This document shows, piece after piece, positions 41,260 through 47,685 of a stretch of 47,685 bases of DNA (its first letter is position 1; every line of letters begins with the position of its first letter). The notes under the pieces were generated by a model. It saw only the letters and a list, made by a program, of their open reading frames with translations, made no database searches and was not told where the DNA came from. A program made the position numbers and the translations under genes. Origin of the DNA: Clostridia bacterium (GTDB taxonomy: Bacteria; Bacillota; Clostridia; Oscillospirales; CAG-272); the NCBI GenBank assembly GCA_017462485.1, contig JAFTRA010000032.1:1-47685 (forward strand), written 5' to 3'.

Positions 41260-42431
41260 CCTCCGAGAGTCTTTGTTACTATAATAATTTCAAGAACGTA
41301 TATAAGCAAGGACGAAGCAAGTATCGCCACGACCGTGTCAATTGCCGAACGCAATGACGTGAAAAATCGCTCCCCGAAGCTCCCGCCGGAAAACGACGTG
41401 ACGGTAATACACGTACCCACGCAAAACCTCAAAAACAGCAGCTTCACGAGAGGCGCTCCCATAACCGAAAGGAGCGCTACGCAGGAAAGAACTCCTACCG
41501 TTCCCGAAAGCAGCTTGACTCCGGATATAAGCGTCGAAAGAGCACCCGATACCACGCCACCCACAATGGGTATCATATTTGATATAGCGTATCTTGCCCC
41601 TTTTTGAAGAGTGGAATCAGCCGCTGCGGTAATCAGCGTCTGGCAAGCAAGCGTTGATACGACTATAAGTGAGGATATTCCTATAAGAGTGTTAAACCAG
41701 CCGCGAGCGCCCTTAACTATTCCACCCGTCAGCGCGCCCGTGTCAAAAGAGGACAGCATAGACGCCGAAAATATAAGAGATGATATGGGCAAAATAAGCC
41801 CCGAGAGAAGCTCGGATACGAATGAAAGAGCAAAGCTCATAGCGGTGCCTGCAGCTGCCGCCGTGGCAGTCCCCTTACCTATTGCCGTAACCGCCAGAAC
41901 GGTCGGTATTATCTTTGAGAAAATTTCGCTGCCGGACCCTATTCCGTCGCCAACCGCAGCGAGCGCTTCTTTCATAAGCTCGAACACGGGCAGAGCAAGG
42001 GCAACAGAAAAGGCAGCCTTTACGGTTTGAGATATCTCTCCAAGGTCAGCGGATAAAACCTCAAACAACGAGAAAATCATAGCTATAGCAATAAATGAAA
42101 AAAACGTTTTTGCACTCGCCTCGGATTTAAGAACGTCTGCTATATATTCAAAAACCGAAGCGGCAGAGACAACGCCCGACACCTCTTTTATATCTCTTGG
42201 AACGTCGCTCGGCAAAACCGATAAAAACTCCTCGTATATTTTTGAAAGCTCTTCCTCTGTCCCGTAAATATCCCCGTTTTCTTTTGAGATTTTTTCGTTA
42301 CTTCCCTCCAAAAAAGACTTATTATGCAAATCTTTATTTTCATTTTCGCTTGAAAATGAGCATAGCAAAAAAACGCATACAAGAATTAAGCACAATACAA
42401 CTGATGCTTTTAACTTCAATTTATTCTTCAT
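41256..42431 (-). CDS. spoIIIAE: Stage III sporulation protein AE
   Basis: SpoIIIAE is a multi-pass membrane protein proposed to be a permease-like part of the feeding channel. The 391-residue protein has an N-terminal signal-like helix, an acidic region (about 30-90), then about eight membrane helices with many Gly, Ala and Ser residues (GTATAAAAGTAMSFALSFVSELLSGLILPISSLIFSASMLSSFDTG). The ATG at 42431 is preferred to a TTG at 42452; neither has a strong ribosome binding site. Confidence 0.92.
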   Translation of the reverse strand: MKNKLKLKASVVLCLILVCVFLLCSFSSENENKDLHNKSFLEGSNEKISKENGDIYGTEEELSKIYEEFLSVLPSDVPRDIKEVSGVVSAASVFEYIADVLKSEASAKTFFSFIAIAMIFSLFEVLSADLGEISQTVKAAFSVALALPVFELMKEALAAVGDGIGSGSEIFSKIIPTVLAVTAIGKGTATAAAAGTAMSFALSFVSELLSGLILPISSLIFSASMLSSFDTGALTGGIVKGARGWFNTLIGISSLIVVSTLACQTLITAAADSTLQKGARYAISNMIPIVGGVVSGALSTLISGVKLLSGTVGVLSCVALLSVMGAPLVKLLFLRFCVGTCITVTSFSGGSFGERFFTSLRSAIDTVVAILASSLLIYVLEIIIVTKTLGG

Positions 42432-42487
42432 AATCTTATTTCTATCCGGCAAACCGCCGATTTTCAGACAAATATAAAATCACCTTT

Positions 42488-42928
42488 TCAAGAAACAAGC
42501 GAGCCTGCCGCCGAAAGTATTTCTTCTATAAAAGGCACAGCAAGAATAACAAGCTCTATTCTTGCTCCGACGGTAATACATTTTCCGATTCCCGCCTCAC
42601 CTATTTCACGGCATATATCCGACGATATTCCTGCAAGATATCCTATCCCCACAGCCTTTGCCGCTGCCTTCACGTATTTTTCCGACTCCGGATACGAAGA
42701 AAGAAAAGAAAGCGCTCCGCCAAGAGTGGAAAATCTCGAAAGAAGCGACGATGCGAACGCAAGAGCCACAACCGCGGCAACGAGCGGCGCTCCCTTGAAT
42801 CCGAAATTTTTCAAGATAACCACTAGCGCCGCGCTTATCAAAAGGCAGGCGCAAAGCTTTTCAAATCCACTTTCTGTGTTCGCAAAGGCAGTAGCTGTTA
42901 CAATTGAAATATTCAGTATTTTCTGCAT
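42488..42928 (-). CDS. spoIIIAD: Stage III sporulation protein AD
   Basis: A 146-residue membrane protein with about four helices, matching SpoIIIAD (MQKILNISIVTATAFANTESGFEKLCACLLISAALVVILKNFG, ending IELVILAVPFIEEILSAAGSLVS). The ATG at 42928 lies 1 nt after the spoIIIAC stop; the longer frame to 42982 would overlap spoIIIAC and is rejected. Confidence 0.9.
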   Translation of the reverse strand: MQKILNISIVTATAFANTESGFEKLCACLLISAALVVILKNFGFKGAPLVAAVVALAFASSLLSRFSTLGGALSFLSSYPESEKYVKAAAKAVGIGYLAGISSDICREIGEAGIGKCITVGARIELVILAVPFIEEILSAAGSLVS

Positions 42929-42929
42929 A

Positions 42930-43124
42930 TCAAATACCGAAAATACCCCTAACCGTGTCGAAAAGCTCGGATATTTGACCAAAAAGTATAACTAAAATTG
43001 CGATTATTCCCGCAAGCGATACAAGTGTTCCCTGGTCATCTCTTCCTACCTTTGAAAGTATCTGGCAGCTAATAGCCACCACCATTCCTATTCCGGCAAC
43101 CTTTAATACAAAATCTAAATCCAT
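42930..43124 (-). CDS. spoIIIAC: Stage III sporulation protein AC
   Basis: A 64-residue protein with two membrane helices and the characteristic SpoIIIAC pattern (DFVLKVAGIGMVVAISCQILSKVGRDDQGTLVSLAGIIAILVILFGQISELFDTV). GGAGG lies 5-6 nt before the ATG. It precedes spoIIIAD by 1 nt. Confidence 0.93.
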   Translation of the reverse strand: MDLDFVLKVAGIGMVVAISCQILSKVGRDDQGTLVSLAGIIAILVILFGQISELFDTVRGIFGI

Positions 43125-43177
43125 TTTTCCTCCAAAGCTTGACGTCTTACCTTTTCGCCGATGCCTTATAAGGCTAC

Positions 43178-43681
43178 TTAAATCACTAATATGACAGCGC
43201 TGATAAACGCTGCCGCCAAAAGCAGCTTTGCCGCTTTAATCTTTTTTTGAGCTTCAGCCTCAACCTCTTTTGCTCTTTTCTCAAAATGCAGAAGTGCTTC
43301 GGCTACGCGACGTCTTTCCTCCTCTATACCGCACCGTCCGAAATCCGATAAAAGCGACTTTAGTTTTTCTTCATCGCACGGCTTTAGATTCGATGATATT
43401 TCTTTTATCTTGTCCCTAGAAAATACAGTTGTCGAGCCAGGCTCTCCATTAACGAAAGTATTCTTTAAAAAGCTCACGCAGGCACCGTCTTTACTCAAAT
43501 ATTTCGCTACTATTTCCGAAATTGGCAAATCGCTTGACAAAAGAGACGTGCTTATAAATTTCAAAAGCTCAGCGGTGGACTTATATTCTTTGATAGCGTT
43601 CTTTTCCTTTACGGTATATTCCGACACGAAATACCAAGCCGCAGCGCCTGCTACGGCAACTCCTATAAGCCCGCCGCTCAT
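43178..43681 (-). CDS. spoIIIAB: Stage III sporulation protein AB
   Basis: A 167-residue protein with membrane helices at both ends (about 3-21 and 148-166) and a charged helical middle, resembling the type II secretion F-like SpoIIIAB. Its start overlaps the stop of spoIIIAA by 4 nt, showing translational coupling. Confidence 0.88.
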   Translation of the reverse strand: MSGGLIGVAVAGAAAWYFVSEYTVKEKNAIKEYKSTAELLKFISTSLLSSDLPISEIVAKYLSKDGACVSFLKNTFVNGEPGSTTVFSRDKIKEISSNLKPCDEEKLKSLLSDFGRCGIEEERRRVAEALLHFEKRAKEVEAEAQKKIKAAKLLLAAAFISAVILVI

Positions 43682-44565
43682 ACGTATCTATGCTCACAGC
43701 GAAAGGCTCCGCCCTCACGGTAAAGCCTTACAAAGAGATTAAAATAACCCTCGTCGAAAAGCATAGAAACACTGCGCTTTTTAATAACCTCATCAAAGCT
43801 TGCCGCGTGAGCCGTCGCTATTATTGGAACACCGCCTCTGCCGACGCAAAGCAGAGCTTCGGTTTCTTCCGAATTCCCTATTTCGTCTATTATCACGACC
43901 TCGGCAGACATCGTTCTCAGGGCTATCTCAAGTCCGACGCTTTTTGCGTATCCTGAAAGAATATCTACCGACACCCTCTCGTAGTCCTCGAGGATAAATT
44001 CACGCCTTTCGTCTATTACGAGTACCCTCAAGCCAAGCCTTTGACTTATCAACCCCGCAAGAGCCCGAAGTGCCGAGGTCTTTCCCTCGCCTGGAAGCGA
44101 ATATATCAAAGCTCCGCCTTTTCTCTCTTTCCATAGAGAAAAGATTTCTTCCGCATTCTCGGAGGGTGAGGTTGGAAGTCTGAAAACCAACGAGCTGACC
44201 TCAGACACAAGCCCCCTATCCGAAAGGCGCGCTGAAATACCCACTCTTATGCCGTGAGAAAGACTAACGAAACCGTGAGAGGTTTCGCCGGTGTGCGCAT
44301 ACGCCGAACCACCTATAACTCTGTCGTATATTTTGGACACCTCGTCCATTCCGACCTTTGTCATAAGGGGGATATTCTCCCCCGAAAGCACAAGAGCAGA
44401 GCGACCTCTTCCTCTGACTCTCACCTCGGAAAGTCCGGACGGAAAATCACGCCTCATACTACCTACCCTGAGTATTTCACGCACAAGGCGCTCGGGAAGT
44501 GTGTCAAATACGAGCGCAAGTATGCGTGCGTCGCGTAAATTATTTTTTTCGGCTGTTAAAAGCAT
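43678..44565 (-). CDS. spoIIIAA: Stage III sporulation protein AA, secretion ATPase-like
   Basis: SpoIIIAA is the cytosolic ATPase of the SpoIIIA complex, related to type II/IV secretion ATPases. The 295-residue protein has Walker A LPGEGKTSALRALAG and Walker B VVIIDEIGN, plus GRGGVPIIATAHAASFDE. Walker A is slightly unusual (SLPGEGKTS for the usual GPPGCGKTT). The ATG at 44565 has AAAGGAGAT 6 nt upstream; the longer frame to 44610 is rejected. First gene of the operon; a sigma-E promoter is expected upstream (about 44570-44640) but I cannot place it confidently. Confidence 0.93.
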   Translation of the reverse strand: MLLTAEKNNLRDARILALVFDTLPERLVREILRVGSMRRDFPSGLSEVRVRGRGRSALVLSGENIPLMTKVGMDEVSKIYDRVIGGSAYAHTGETSHGFVSLSHGIRVGISARLSDRGLVSEVSSLVFRLPTSPSENAEEIFSLWKERKGGALIYSLPGEGKTSALRALAGLISQRLGLRVLVIDERREFILEDYERVSVDILSGYAKSVGLEIALRTMSAEVVIIDEIGNSEETEALLCVGRGGVPIIATAHAASFDEVIKKRSVSMLFDEGYFNLFVRLYREGGAFRCEHRYV

Positions 44566-44594
44566 TTTTATATCTCCTTTATTTAGTAACTTAC

Positions 44595-44623
44595 TTGACA
44601 TTGTTCTCAAAATATGGTAAAAT
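44595..44623 (+). promoter_or_regulatory. Sigma-A promoter of the AbrB-like gene
   Basis: TTGACA (44595-44600), 17-bp spacer, TAAAAT (44618-44623); start near 44630, leader of about 80 nt. It is divergent from spoIIIAA. Confidence 0.8.
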
Positions 44624-44709
44624 GTTAAATGGTGAGGGTTGGCAATTGTTCTTCCCTTCCTGCCGAATCTCTCGGCATCGCAAAGTTTATATCAAGGGAG
44701 AAAACTAAA

Positions 44710-44952
44710 ATGAGAGCAACAGGTATCGTTCGTAATATTGACGAGCTTGGACGTATCGTTATTCCAAAGGAACTCAGAAACAAAATGGATATGCACGAGG
44801 GTTCTGCCGTCGAGATATTCACGGAGGATGGAAAAATCTGCTTAAGAAGATTTTACAAGGGGTGCCACTTCTGCGGAGGCAGCAATTCGGTATCCGAATT
44901 CAAGGATAAGCTTGTATGCAGGGCGTGCCTCGACGAGCTTAAAAGCATTTAA
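44710..44952 (+). CDS. AbrB/SpoVT-family transition regulator with C-terminal CxxC pair
   Basis: An 80-residue DNA-binding protein. The N-terminal swapped-hairpin AbrB domain is clear (MRATGIVRNIDELGRIVIPKELRNKMDMHEGSAVEIF, residues 1-37). Instead of the B. subtilis AbrB multimerisation tail, the C-terminus has CHFCGG...CRACL, two CxxC pairs spaced for a zinc ribbon. The ATG at 44710 has AGGGAG about 8 nt upstream; upstream in-frame codons have none. It faces spoIIIAA, fitting a role in the growth-to-sporulation switch (inference). Confidence 0.9.
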   Translation: MRATGIVRNIDELGRIVIPKELRNKMDMHEGSAVEIFTEDGKICLRRFYKGCHFCGGSNSVSEFKDKLVCRACLDELKSI

Positions 44953-45010
44953 CAATACACTATATGCAGCGAAAATTTAAAAAATTATAAATTTGAAAGG
45001 ATTATTTACT

Positions 45011-46036
45011 ATGAAAGTTGTAACATTCGGTGAACTCATGTTAAGACTCCAGCCCTACAATTACGAAAGATTCGTTCAGTGCGACCACGTTGAATTCACG
45101 TTCGGCGGCGGTGAAGCAAACGTTGCGGTATCTCTCGCTAACTACGGTATGGATGCGGCTTACGTTACCAAGCTTCCCGCGCACGCTATAGGTCAGGCGG
45201 CTGTTAACAGCCTTCGCCGTTACGGTGTTGATACCACGAAAATCGTTCGCGGCGGTGACAGAGTAGGCATCTATTTCAACGAAAAGGGCGCTTCCCAGAG
45301 AGGCTCGGTTTGTATCTATGACCGTGCTAACTCGGCTATCGCAAAGGCTTCTCGCGAGGACTTTGATTGGGAAAAGATTTTCGAGGGCGTTGATTGGTTC
45401 CACTTCACCGGTATTACTCCCGCTCTTGGCGCAAACGTTGTTGAAATCTGCAAGGATGCGTGCAAGGCAGCAAAGGCAAAGGGCATCAAGATTTCCTGCG
45501 ACCTTAACTATCGCGGTAAGCTCTGGACAAGAGACGAAGCTCGTGCCGCTATGACTGAGCTTTGCCAGTACGTTGACGTTTGCATCTCCAACGAGGAAGA
45601 CGCAAAGGATGTATTCGGCATCGAAGCAGAGGCTACCGATATTTACGGCGGTAAGCTCAACCACGACGGTTACAAGTCTGTTGCTAAACAGCTTGCGGAC
45701 AAATTCGGCTTCGAGTATGTTGCTATCACGCTTCGTGAGAGCCGCTCTGCATTTGACAACGGCTGGTCCGCTATGCTCTACGACGTTAAGGCTGACGAAT
45801 ACTGCTTCTCCAAAAAGTACGATCTCCACATCATCGACCGCGTAGGCGGTGGTGACAGCTTCGGCGGCGGTCTCATCTACGCTCTTATGAACGGAAAGAG
45901 CGCACAGGGCGCAGTTGAATTCGCAGTTGCAGCTTCCGCACTCAAGCACTCCATCGAGGGCGACTACAATATGGTTACTCTCGCAGAGGTTGAAAAGCTC
46001 GCAGGCGGCGACGGCTCGGGAAGAATTCAAAGATAA
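45011..46036 (+). CDS. kdgK: PfkB family sugar kinase, probable 2-dehydro-3-deoxygluconokinase
   Basis: This kinase is predicted to phosphorylate 2-keto-3-deoxygluconate from uronate or pectin breakdown. The 341-residue protein has the N-terminal GELMLRL, FGGGEANVAVSLANYG, CDLNYRGKLW, ISNEEDAKDVFG and the ribokinase signature DRVGGGDSFGGGL with the catalytic Asp. Length and segments fit KdgK better than fructokinase or ribokinase. The ATG at 45011 has GAAAGGA upstream; a TTG at 44993 is rejected. No KDPG aldolase or uronate gene is adjacent. Four structured repeats begin 4 nt after its stop. Confidence 0.87.
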   Translation: MKVVTFGELMLRLQPYNYERFVQCDHVEFTFGGGEANVAVSLANYGMDAAYVTKLPAHAIGQAAVNSLRRYGVDTTKIVRGGDRVGIYFNEKGASQRGSVCIYDRANSAIAKASREDFDWEKIFEGVDWFHFTGITPALGANVVEICKDACKAAKAKGIKISCDLNYRGKLWTRDEARAAMTELCQYVDVCISNEEDAKDVFGIEAEATDIYGGKLNHDGYKSVAKQLADKFGFEYVAITLRESRSAFDNGWSAMLYDVKADEYCFSKKYDLHIIDRVGGGDSFGGGLIYALMNGKSAQGAVEFAVAASALKHSIEGDYNMVTLAEVEKLAGGDGSGRIQR

Positions 46037-46040
46037 TAAA

Positions 46041-46470
46041 GCTGCCTTGAGCGCAGCGAAATGGCAGCTACAGGTTAGCAGCATAAAGTTTTCGTGATTT
46101 GGAGCCTATAATCCAAATCAATTTGCTCCGCAAATACCGAAAACTTACGAACCTAAGTGAGATTCGAGCTGCCTTGAGCGCAGCGAAATGGCAGCTACAG
46201 GTTAGCAGCAAAAAGTTTTTGCGGGTTGGGTTAAGAATTCCAACCCGCTTTTCTTTTAGAAAAGTTCCAAAAACTTGCGAACTGAAGTGGGACTCGAGCT
46301 GCCTTGAGCGCAGCGAAATGGCAGCTACAGGTTAGCAGCATAAAGTTTTTGCGGGTTGGGTTAAGAATTCCAACCCGCTTTTCTTTTAGAAAAGTTCCAA
46401 AAACTTGCGAACTGAAGTGGGACTCAAGCTGCCTTGAGCGCAGCGAAATGGCAGCAACAGGTTAGCAGCA
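46041..46470 (+). repeat. Four-copy structured repeat array downstream of kdgK
   Basis: A 43-bp core starting GCTGCCTTGAGCGCAGCGAA occurs at 46041-46083, 46168-46210, 46298-46340 and 46428-46470 (periods 127, 130, 130). Cores form GCTGCC/GGCAGC hairpins. The spacers share a layout: outer stem a enclosing hairpins b and c. In spacer 1, a = AAGTTTTCG/CGAAAACTT, b = TGATTTGG/CCAAATCA, c = ATTTG/CAAAT. In spacers 2 and 3, a = AAGTTTTTG/CAAAAACTT, b = CGGGTTGG/CCAACCCG, c = CTTTTCT/AGAAAAG. The primary sequence differs but pairing is kept. Array is followed by a terminator. Confidence 0.85.
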
Positions 46471-46490
46471 AAAAGTAAATTAAAGACAAA

Positions 46491-46518
46491 AAAGACGAGA
46501 TTTTTCTCGTCTTTTTTT
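46491..46518 (+). terminator. Terminator after the repeat array
   Basis: AAAGACGAGA and TCTCGTCTTT form a perfect 10-bp stem followed by TTTT. It ends any transcript running through kdgK and the repeats. Also usable from the minus strand. Confidence 0.85.
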
Positions 46519-46563
46519 GTATAGCATCATAATTACGCATTCAATGTGCTTTTATCTCTTTAT

Positions 46564-46896
46564 TTAACTTTTGATGATAACAGTCACCTTTTTGCCTAAT
46601 TTCTCAAAAAAGTTTATTGTGTGTTTAGTGCCTTTTGATTCCCCATCCCAAAAAGCAACGGCTTCATCGGAATACTCTGCTATTTCCTCGTTTCTTTTTA
46701 TTGGTGCCGCTCTTCCATATAAGTTATACTTTGGCAAAAATTCAGTGATTTTTATTCCGTTCCTTTTCGCATACTCTTTTGCCAAAGTATCAACTCCTTT
46801 TGCGCCTCCCGAAACTATTTCAGTGACACCGGCGGGAATATATTCATCGATAACAATTTGGTTGAGTTTTCTTGATCCTACAATAGCCAGCTTCAT
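46564..46896 (-). CDS. SLOG-domain (YspA/DUF2493-like) nucleotide-binding protein
   Basis: A 110-residue Rossmann-like protein of the SLOG superfamily: MKLAIVGSRK at the N-terminus, the ligand-binding SGGAKGVDTLAKEYA (29-43) and RNEEIAEYSDEAVAFWDGESKGTKHTI (74-100). Such proteins bind nucleotide-derived ligands and are frequent in phages, plasmids and conflict-related loci; specific function unknown. GAGGATG lies 7 nt before the ATG. It is divergent from an RHH regulator, with a 19-bp palindrome between. Confidence 0.82.
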   Translation of the reverse strand: MKLAIVGSRKLNQIVIDEYIPAGVTEIVSGGAKGVDTLAKEYAKRNGIKITEFLPKYNLYGRAAPIKRNEEIAEYSDEAVAFWDGESKGTKHTINFFEKLGKKVTVIIKS

Positions 46897-46923
46897 ATTT
46901 GCATCCTCAATTTAAACATATTT

Positions 46924-46942
46924 TAGATACATTATGTATCTA
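46924..46942. promoter_or_regulatory. 19-bp palindromic operator between SLOG and RHH genes
   Basis: TAGATACAT-T-ATGTATCTA, a perfect 9-bp inverted repeat with one central base. On the minus strand a possible promoter TTTACT-N17-TAAAAT lies just upstream, so binding here would block transcription of the SLOG gene. The likely binder is the adjacent RHH protein. Confidence 0.6.
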
Positions 46943-47008
46943 TATTAAGCATTTTAACACATAATAGGTGTAAAGTAAATACAAAATATATTTATATTGA
47001 GGTTTGTT

Positions 47009-47185
47009 ATGGCTACAAAAAGCTTATCTATCAGAATTGAACAAGAAATGCTTGATAAATTACACGTAATTGCAGATTATGAGGGGCGCAGTGCCAACAG
47101 TCAAATACTTGTTCTTATCAGAGATCTTATCGAATCATATGAAGCAAAACACGGAGAAATCAAAACGGGAAAAAGAGCGAAATAA
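47009..47185 (+). CDS. Arc-like ribbon-helix-helix regulator
   Basis: A 58-residue protein with an N-terminal beta strand (TKSLSIRIEQEMLDKL) and two helices (HVIADYEGRSANSQILVLIRDLIESYEAK), the Arc/MetJ-type pattern including the RSAN turn. A basic tail (KTGKRAK) follows. GAGG lies 7 nt before the ATG; the TTG at 46997 is rejected. It is likely a dimeric repressor of the divergent SLOG gene. A tRNA-Gly-type terminator follows at 47232-47270. Confidence 0.83.
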   Translation: MATKSLSIRIEQEMLDKLHVIADYEGRSANSQILVLIRDLIESYEAKHGEIKTGKRAK

Positions 47186-47209
47186 TTTTTCTTAATAAAC
47201 TAATATAAA

Positions 47210-47273
47210 GGTTAATGCGGGTGGACGCCTCTACCGCTCCATAAAAAAAGCACCCTGCTTTGAGGGTGCTTTA
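47210..47273 (+). repeat. Partial copy A: tRNA-Gly 3'-end-like sequence plus terminator, inverted relative to the intact tRNA
   Basis: Starting GGTTAATGCGGGTGGACGCC and running through CCGCTCCATA into AAGCACCCT-GCTTTG-AGGGTGCTT, this matches copy B at 47461-47509 with about 90% identity. Its CCGCTCCATA plus hairpin is nearly the same as the end of tRNA-Gly and its terminator read on the minus strand. It also works as the terminator of the RHH gene. Confidence 0.7.
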
Positions 47274-47317
47274 ATAATATAACTTGCCAGCTGAAAGATT
47301 TGTAATGCGGATTACGG

Positions 47318-47497
47318 GTGACGAGCGAAAAACAGTTGATAACTGTTTTTCACGACGGAAGTCAACAAAGCAAGGAGTTCGCGAAAGGCTTTATGCTCGA
47401 CAATGAACGACTATGCGACTTGACAGGTCTCGAACACGCTAACCTCGACGCGAAGCTAGAGGTTAATGGCGGGTGGACGCCCCTATCCGCTCCATAG
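47318..47497 (+). CDS. Small hypothetical protein (59 aa), GTG start
   Basis: A clean 59-codon frame beginning VTSEKQLITVFHDGSQQSKE and ending LEVNGGWTPLSAP. Codon use looks protein-like, but the ribosome binding site is weak (GGAT about 8 nt upstream) and the frame is bounded upstream by a stop. Its last codons lie in the tRNA-Gly-like inverted repeat. It could be a real small gene, or the C-terminal remnant of a larger gene cut at the tRNA. No family is recognised. Confidence 0.35.
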   Translation: MTSEKQLITVFHDGSQQSKEFAKGFMLDNERLCDLTGLEHANLDAKLEVNGGWTPLSAP

Positions 47498-47540
47498 AAA
47501 AAGCACCCTCAAAGCAGGGTGCTTTTTCTATGGAGCGGAT
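47485..47540. repeat. 25-bp perfect inverted repeat that includes the 3' end of tRNA-Gly
   Basis: Left arm 47485-47509 and right arm 47516-47540 are perfectly complementary, separated by CAAAGC. The core AAGCACCCT/AGGGTGCTT is the terminator of the minus-strand tRNA genes. The outer part (ATCCGCTCCA) is the tRNA-Gly acceptor end plus CCA, so the mirror arm is a duplicated fragment of the tRNA. Confidence 0.85.
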
Positions 47541-47606
47541 TACGGGGCTCGAACCCGCCACCTCCACCTTGGCAAGGTGGCGCTCTACCAAATGAGCTAA
47601 ATCCGC
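47531..47606 (-). tRNA. tRNA-Gly (GCC)
   Basis: Cloverleaf on the minus strand: acceptor GCGGATT/AATCCGC, D-arm AGCTCATTTGGTAGAGC, anticodon arm CACCTTGCCAAGGTG with anticodon GCC, T-arm GCGGGTTCGAGCCCCG-like, discriminator T and encoded CCA. Only 3 nt separate it from tRNA-Phe, so they are co-transcribed. Confidence 0.96.
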
Positions 47607-47609
47607 ATA

Positions 47610-47685
47610 TGGTGCCTCCGGTCGGAATCGAACCAACGACACGGGGATTTTCAGTCCCCTGCTCTACCAACTGAGCTACAGAGGC
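47610..47685 (-). tRNA. tRNA-Phe (GAA)
   Basis: Cloverleaf on the minus strand: acceptor GCCTCTG/CGGAGGC (one G-U), D-arm AGCTCAGTTGGTAGAGC, anticodon arm GGGGACTGAAAATCCCC with anticodon GAA, T-loop GGTTCGATTCC, discriminator A and encoded CCA. It ends at the window edge and appears complete. It is the ligand type read by the pheST T-box at 11392-11732. Confidence 0.96.

Noticed and set aside
45041-46084. Long minus-strand open frame (347 codons) opposite kdgK
   Set aside because: kdgK has full PfkB motifs; the antisense frame is Cys/Val-rich without recognisable domains and runs into the repeats.
46099-46335. Open frame through the repeat array with repeated ALSAAKWQLQVSS-like residues
   Set aside because: The peptide repeats only mirror the DNA core repeat; there is no ribosome binding site and the spacers conserve pairing rather than codons.
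46041-46470. CRISPR array
   Set aside because: Spacers are 84-87 nt and two are nearly identical, cores are 43 nt with a different architecture, and no cas genes are present.
47307-47494. A tmRNA-like RNA with tRNA-like ends (GCGGAT...ATCCGCTCCA)
   Set aside because: No tmRNA 5' signature, no tag reading frame ending in AA/ALAA, too short, and the T-arm does not fold; duplicated tRNA-Gly ends explain it better.

Overview
The window looks like a chromosomal segment of a gut-associated, spore-forming (or spore-former-derived) member of the Clostridia (Bacillota). Evidence: a complete spoIIIAA-AH operon, an AbrB/SpoVT-type regulator, a T-box riboswitch in front of pheST, strong GGAGG-type ribosome binding sites, many sigma-A-like promoters with exact 17-bp spacers, and a bile salt hydrolase-type Ntn hydrolase. 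Genes are densely packed on both strands, with bidirectional terminators between convergent units. No large mobile element or CRISPR locus is visible.

Layout. 0.1-4.3 kb (+): 2-hydroxyacid dehydrogenase, uvrC, rsmD, coaD. 4.4-7.8 kb: a DUF5696-like putative glycoside hydrolase with a YgjV-like membrane protein (-), divergent from an AraC regulator (+). 7.8-11.8 kb (-): pheST under a T-box. 11.9-13.1 kb (-): a SbcD/YhaO-type metallophosphoesterase with damaged metal motifs. 13.4-17.6 kb (+): an orphan adenine-type DNA methyltransferase, then a Tet(M)/EF-G-like GTPase fused to a Rae1/YacP NYN nuclease. 17.8-21.6 kb (+): glycosyltransferase, esterase and a surface 5'-nucleotidase. 21.7-27.9 kb (-): argG-argH-ABC transporter-argF. 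28.2-30.1 kb (+): bile salt hydrolase and NagD-like phosphatase. 30.2-30.9 kb: a small XRE/DUF6809 pair between two look-alike terminators. 31-35 kb: HAD phosphatase (-), then two DHH phosphoesterases and surE (+) behind a highly structured leader. 35-37.4 kb (-): three related lipoproteins. 37.5-39.5 kb (-): asd-lysR. 39.7-44.6 kb (-): spoIIIAA-AH. 44.7-46.5 kb (+): abrB-like gene, KDG kinase and a four-copy structured repeat array. 46.5-47.7 kb: SLOG and RHH genes, tRNA-Gly fragments, then tRNA-Gly and tRNA-Phe (-).

How the parts work together. The arginine block joins the last three steps of arginine synthesis with a polar amino acid importer, so uptake and synthesis are probably co-regulated by ArgR/AhrC. 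The DHH-DHH-SurE block looks like nanoRNA or dinucleotide degradation followed by nucleotide dephosphorylation. pheST is controlled by uncharged tRNA-Phe, and a tRNA-Phe gene lies in the same window. The SpoIIIA proteins would build the mother-cell to forespore channel.

Most worth a second look: the translational GTPase-Rae1 fusion (a possible self-targeting ribosomal A-site mRNA nuclease), the tandem repeat array after kdgK whose stems show compensatory base changes, the structured leader of the DHH operon, the degenerate SbcD-like protein, and the tRNA-Gly 3'-end debris near the right edge. All assignments are from reading the sequence and recalled family motifs; no database search was run.
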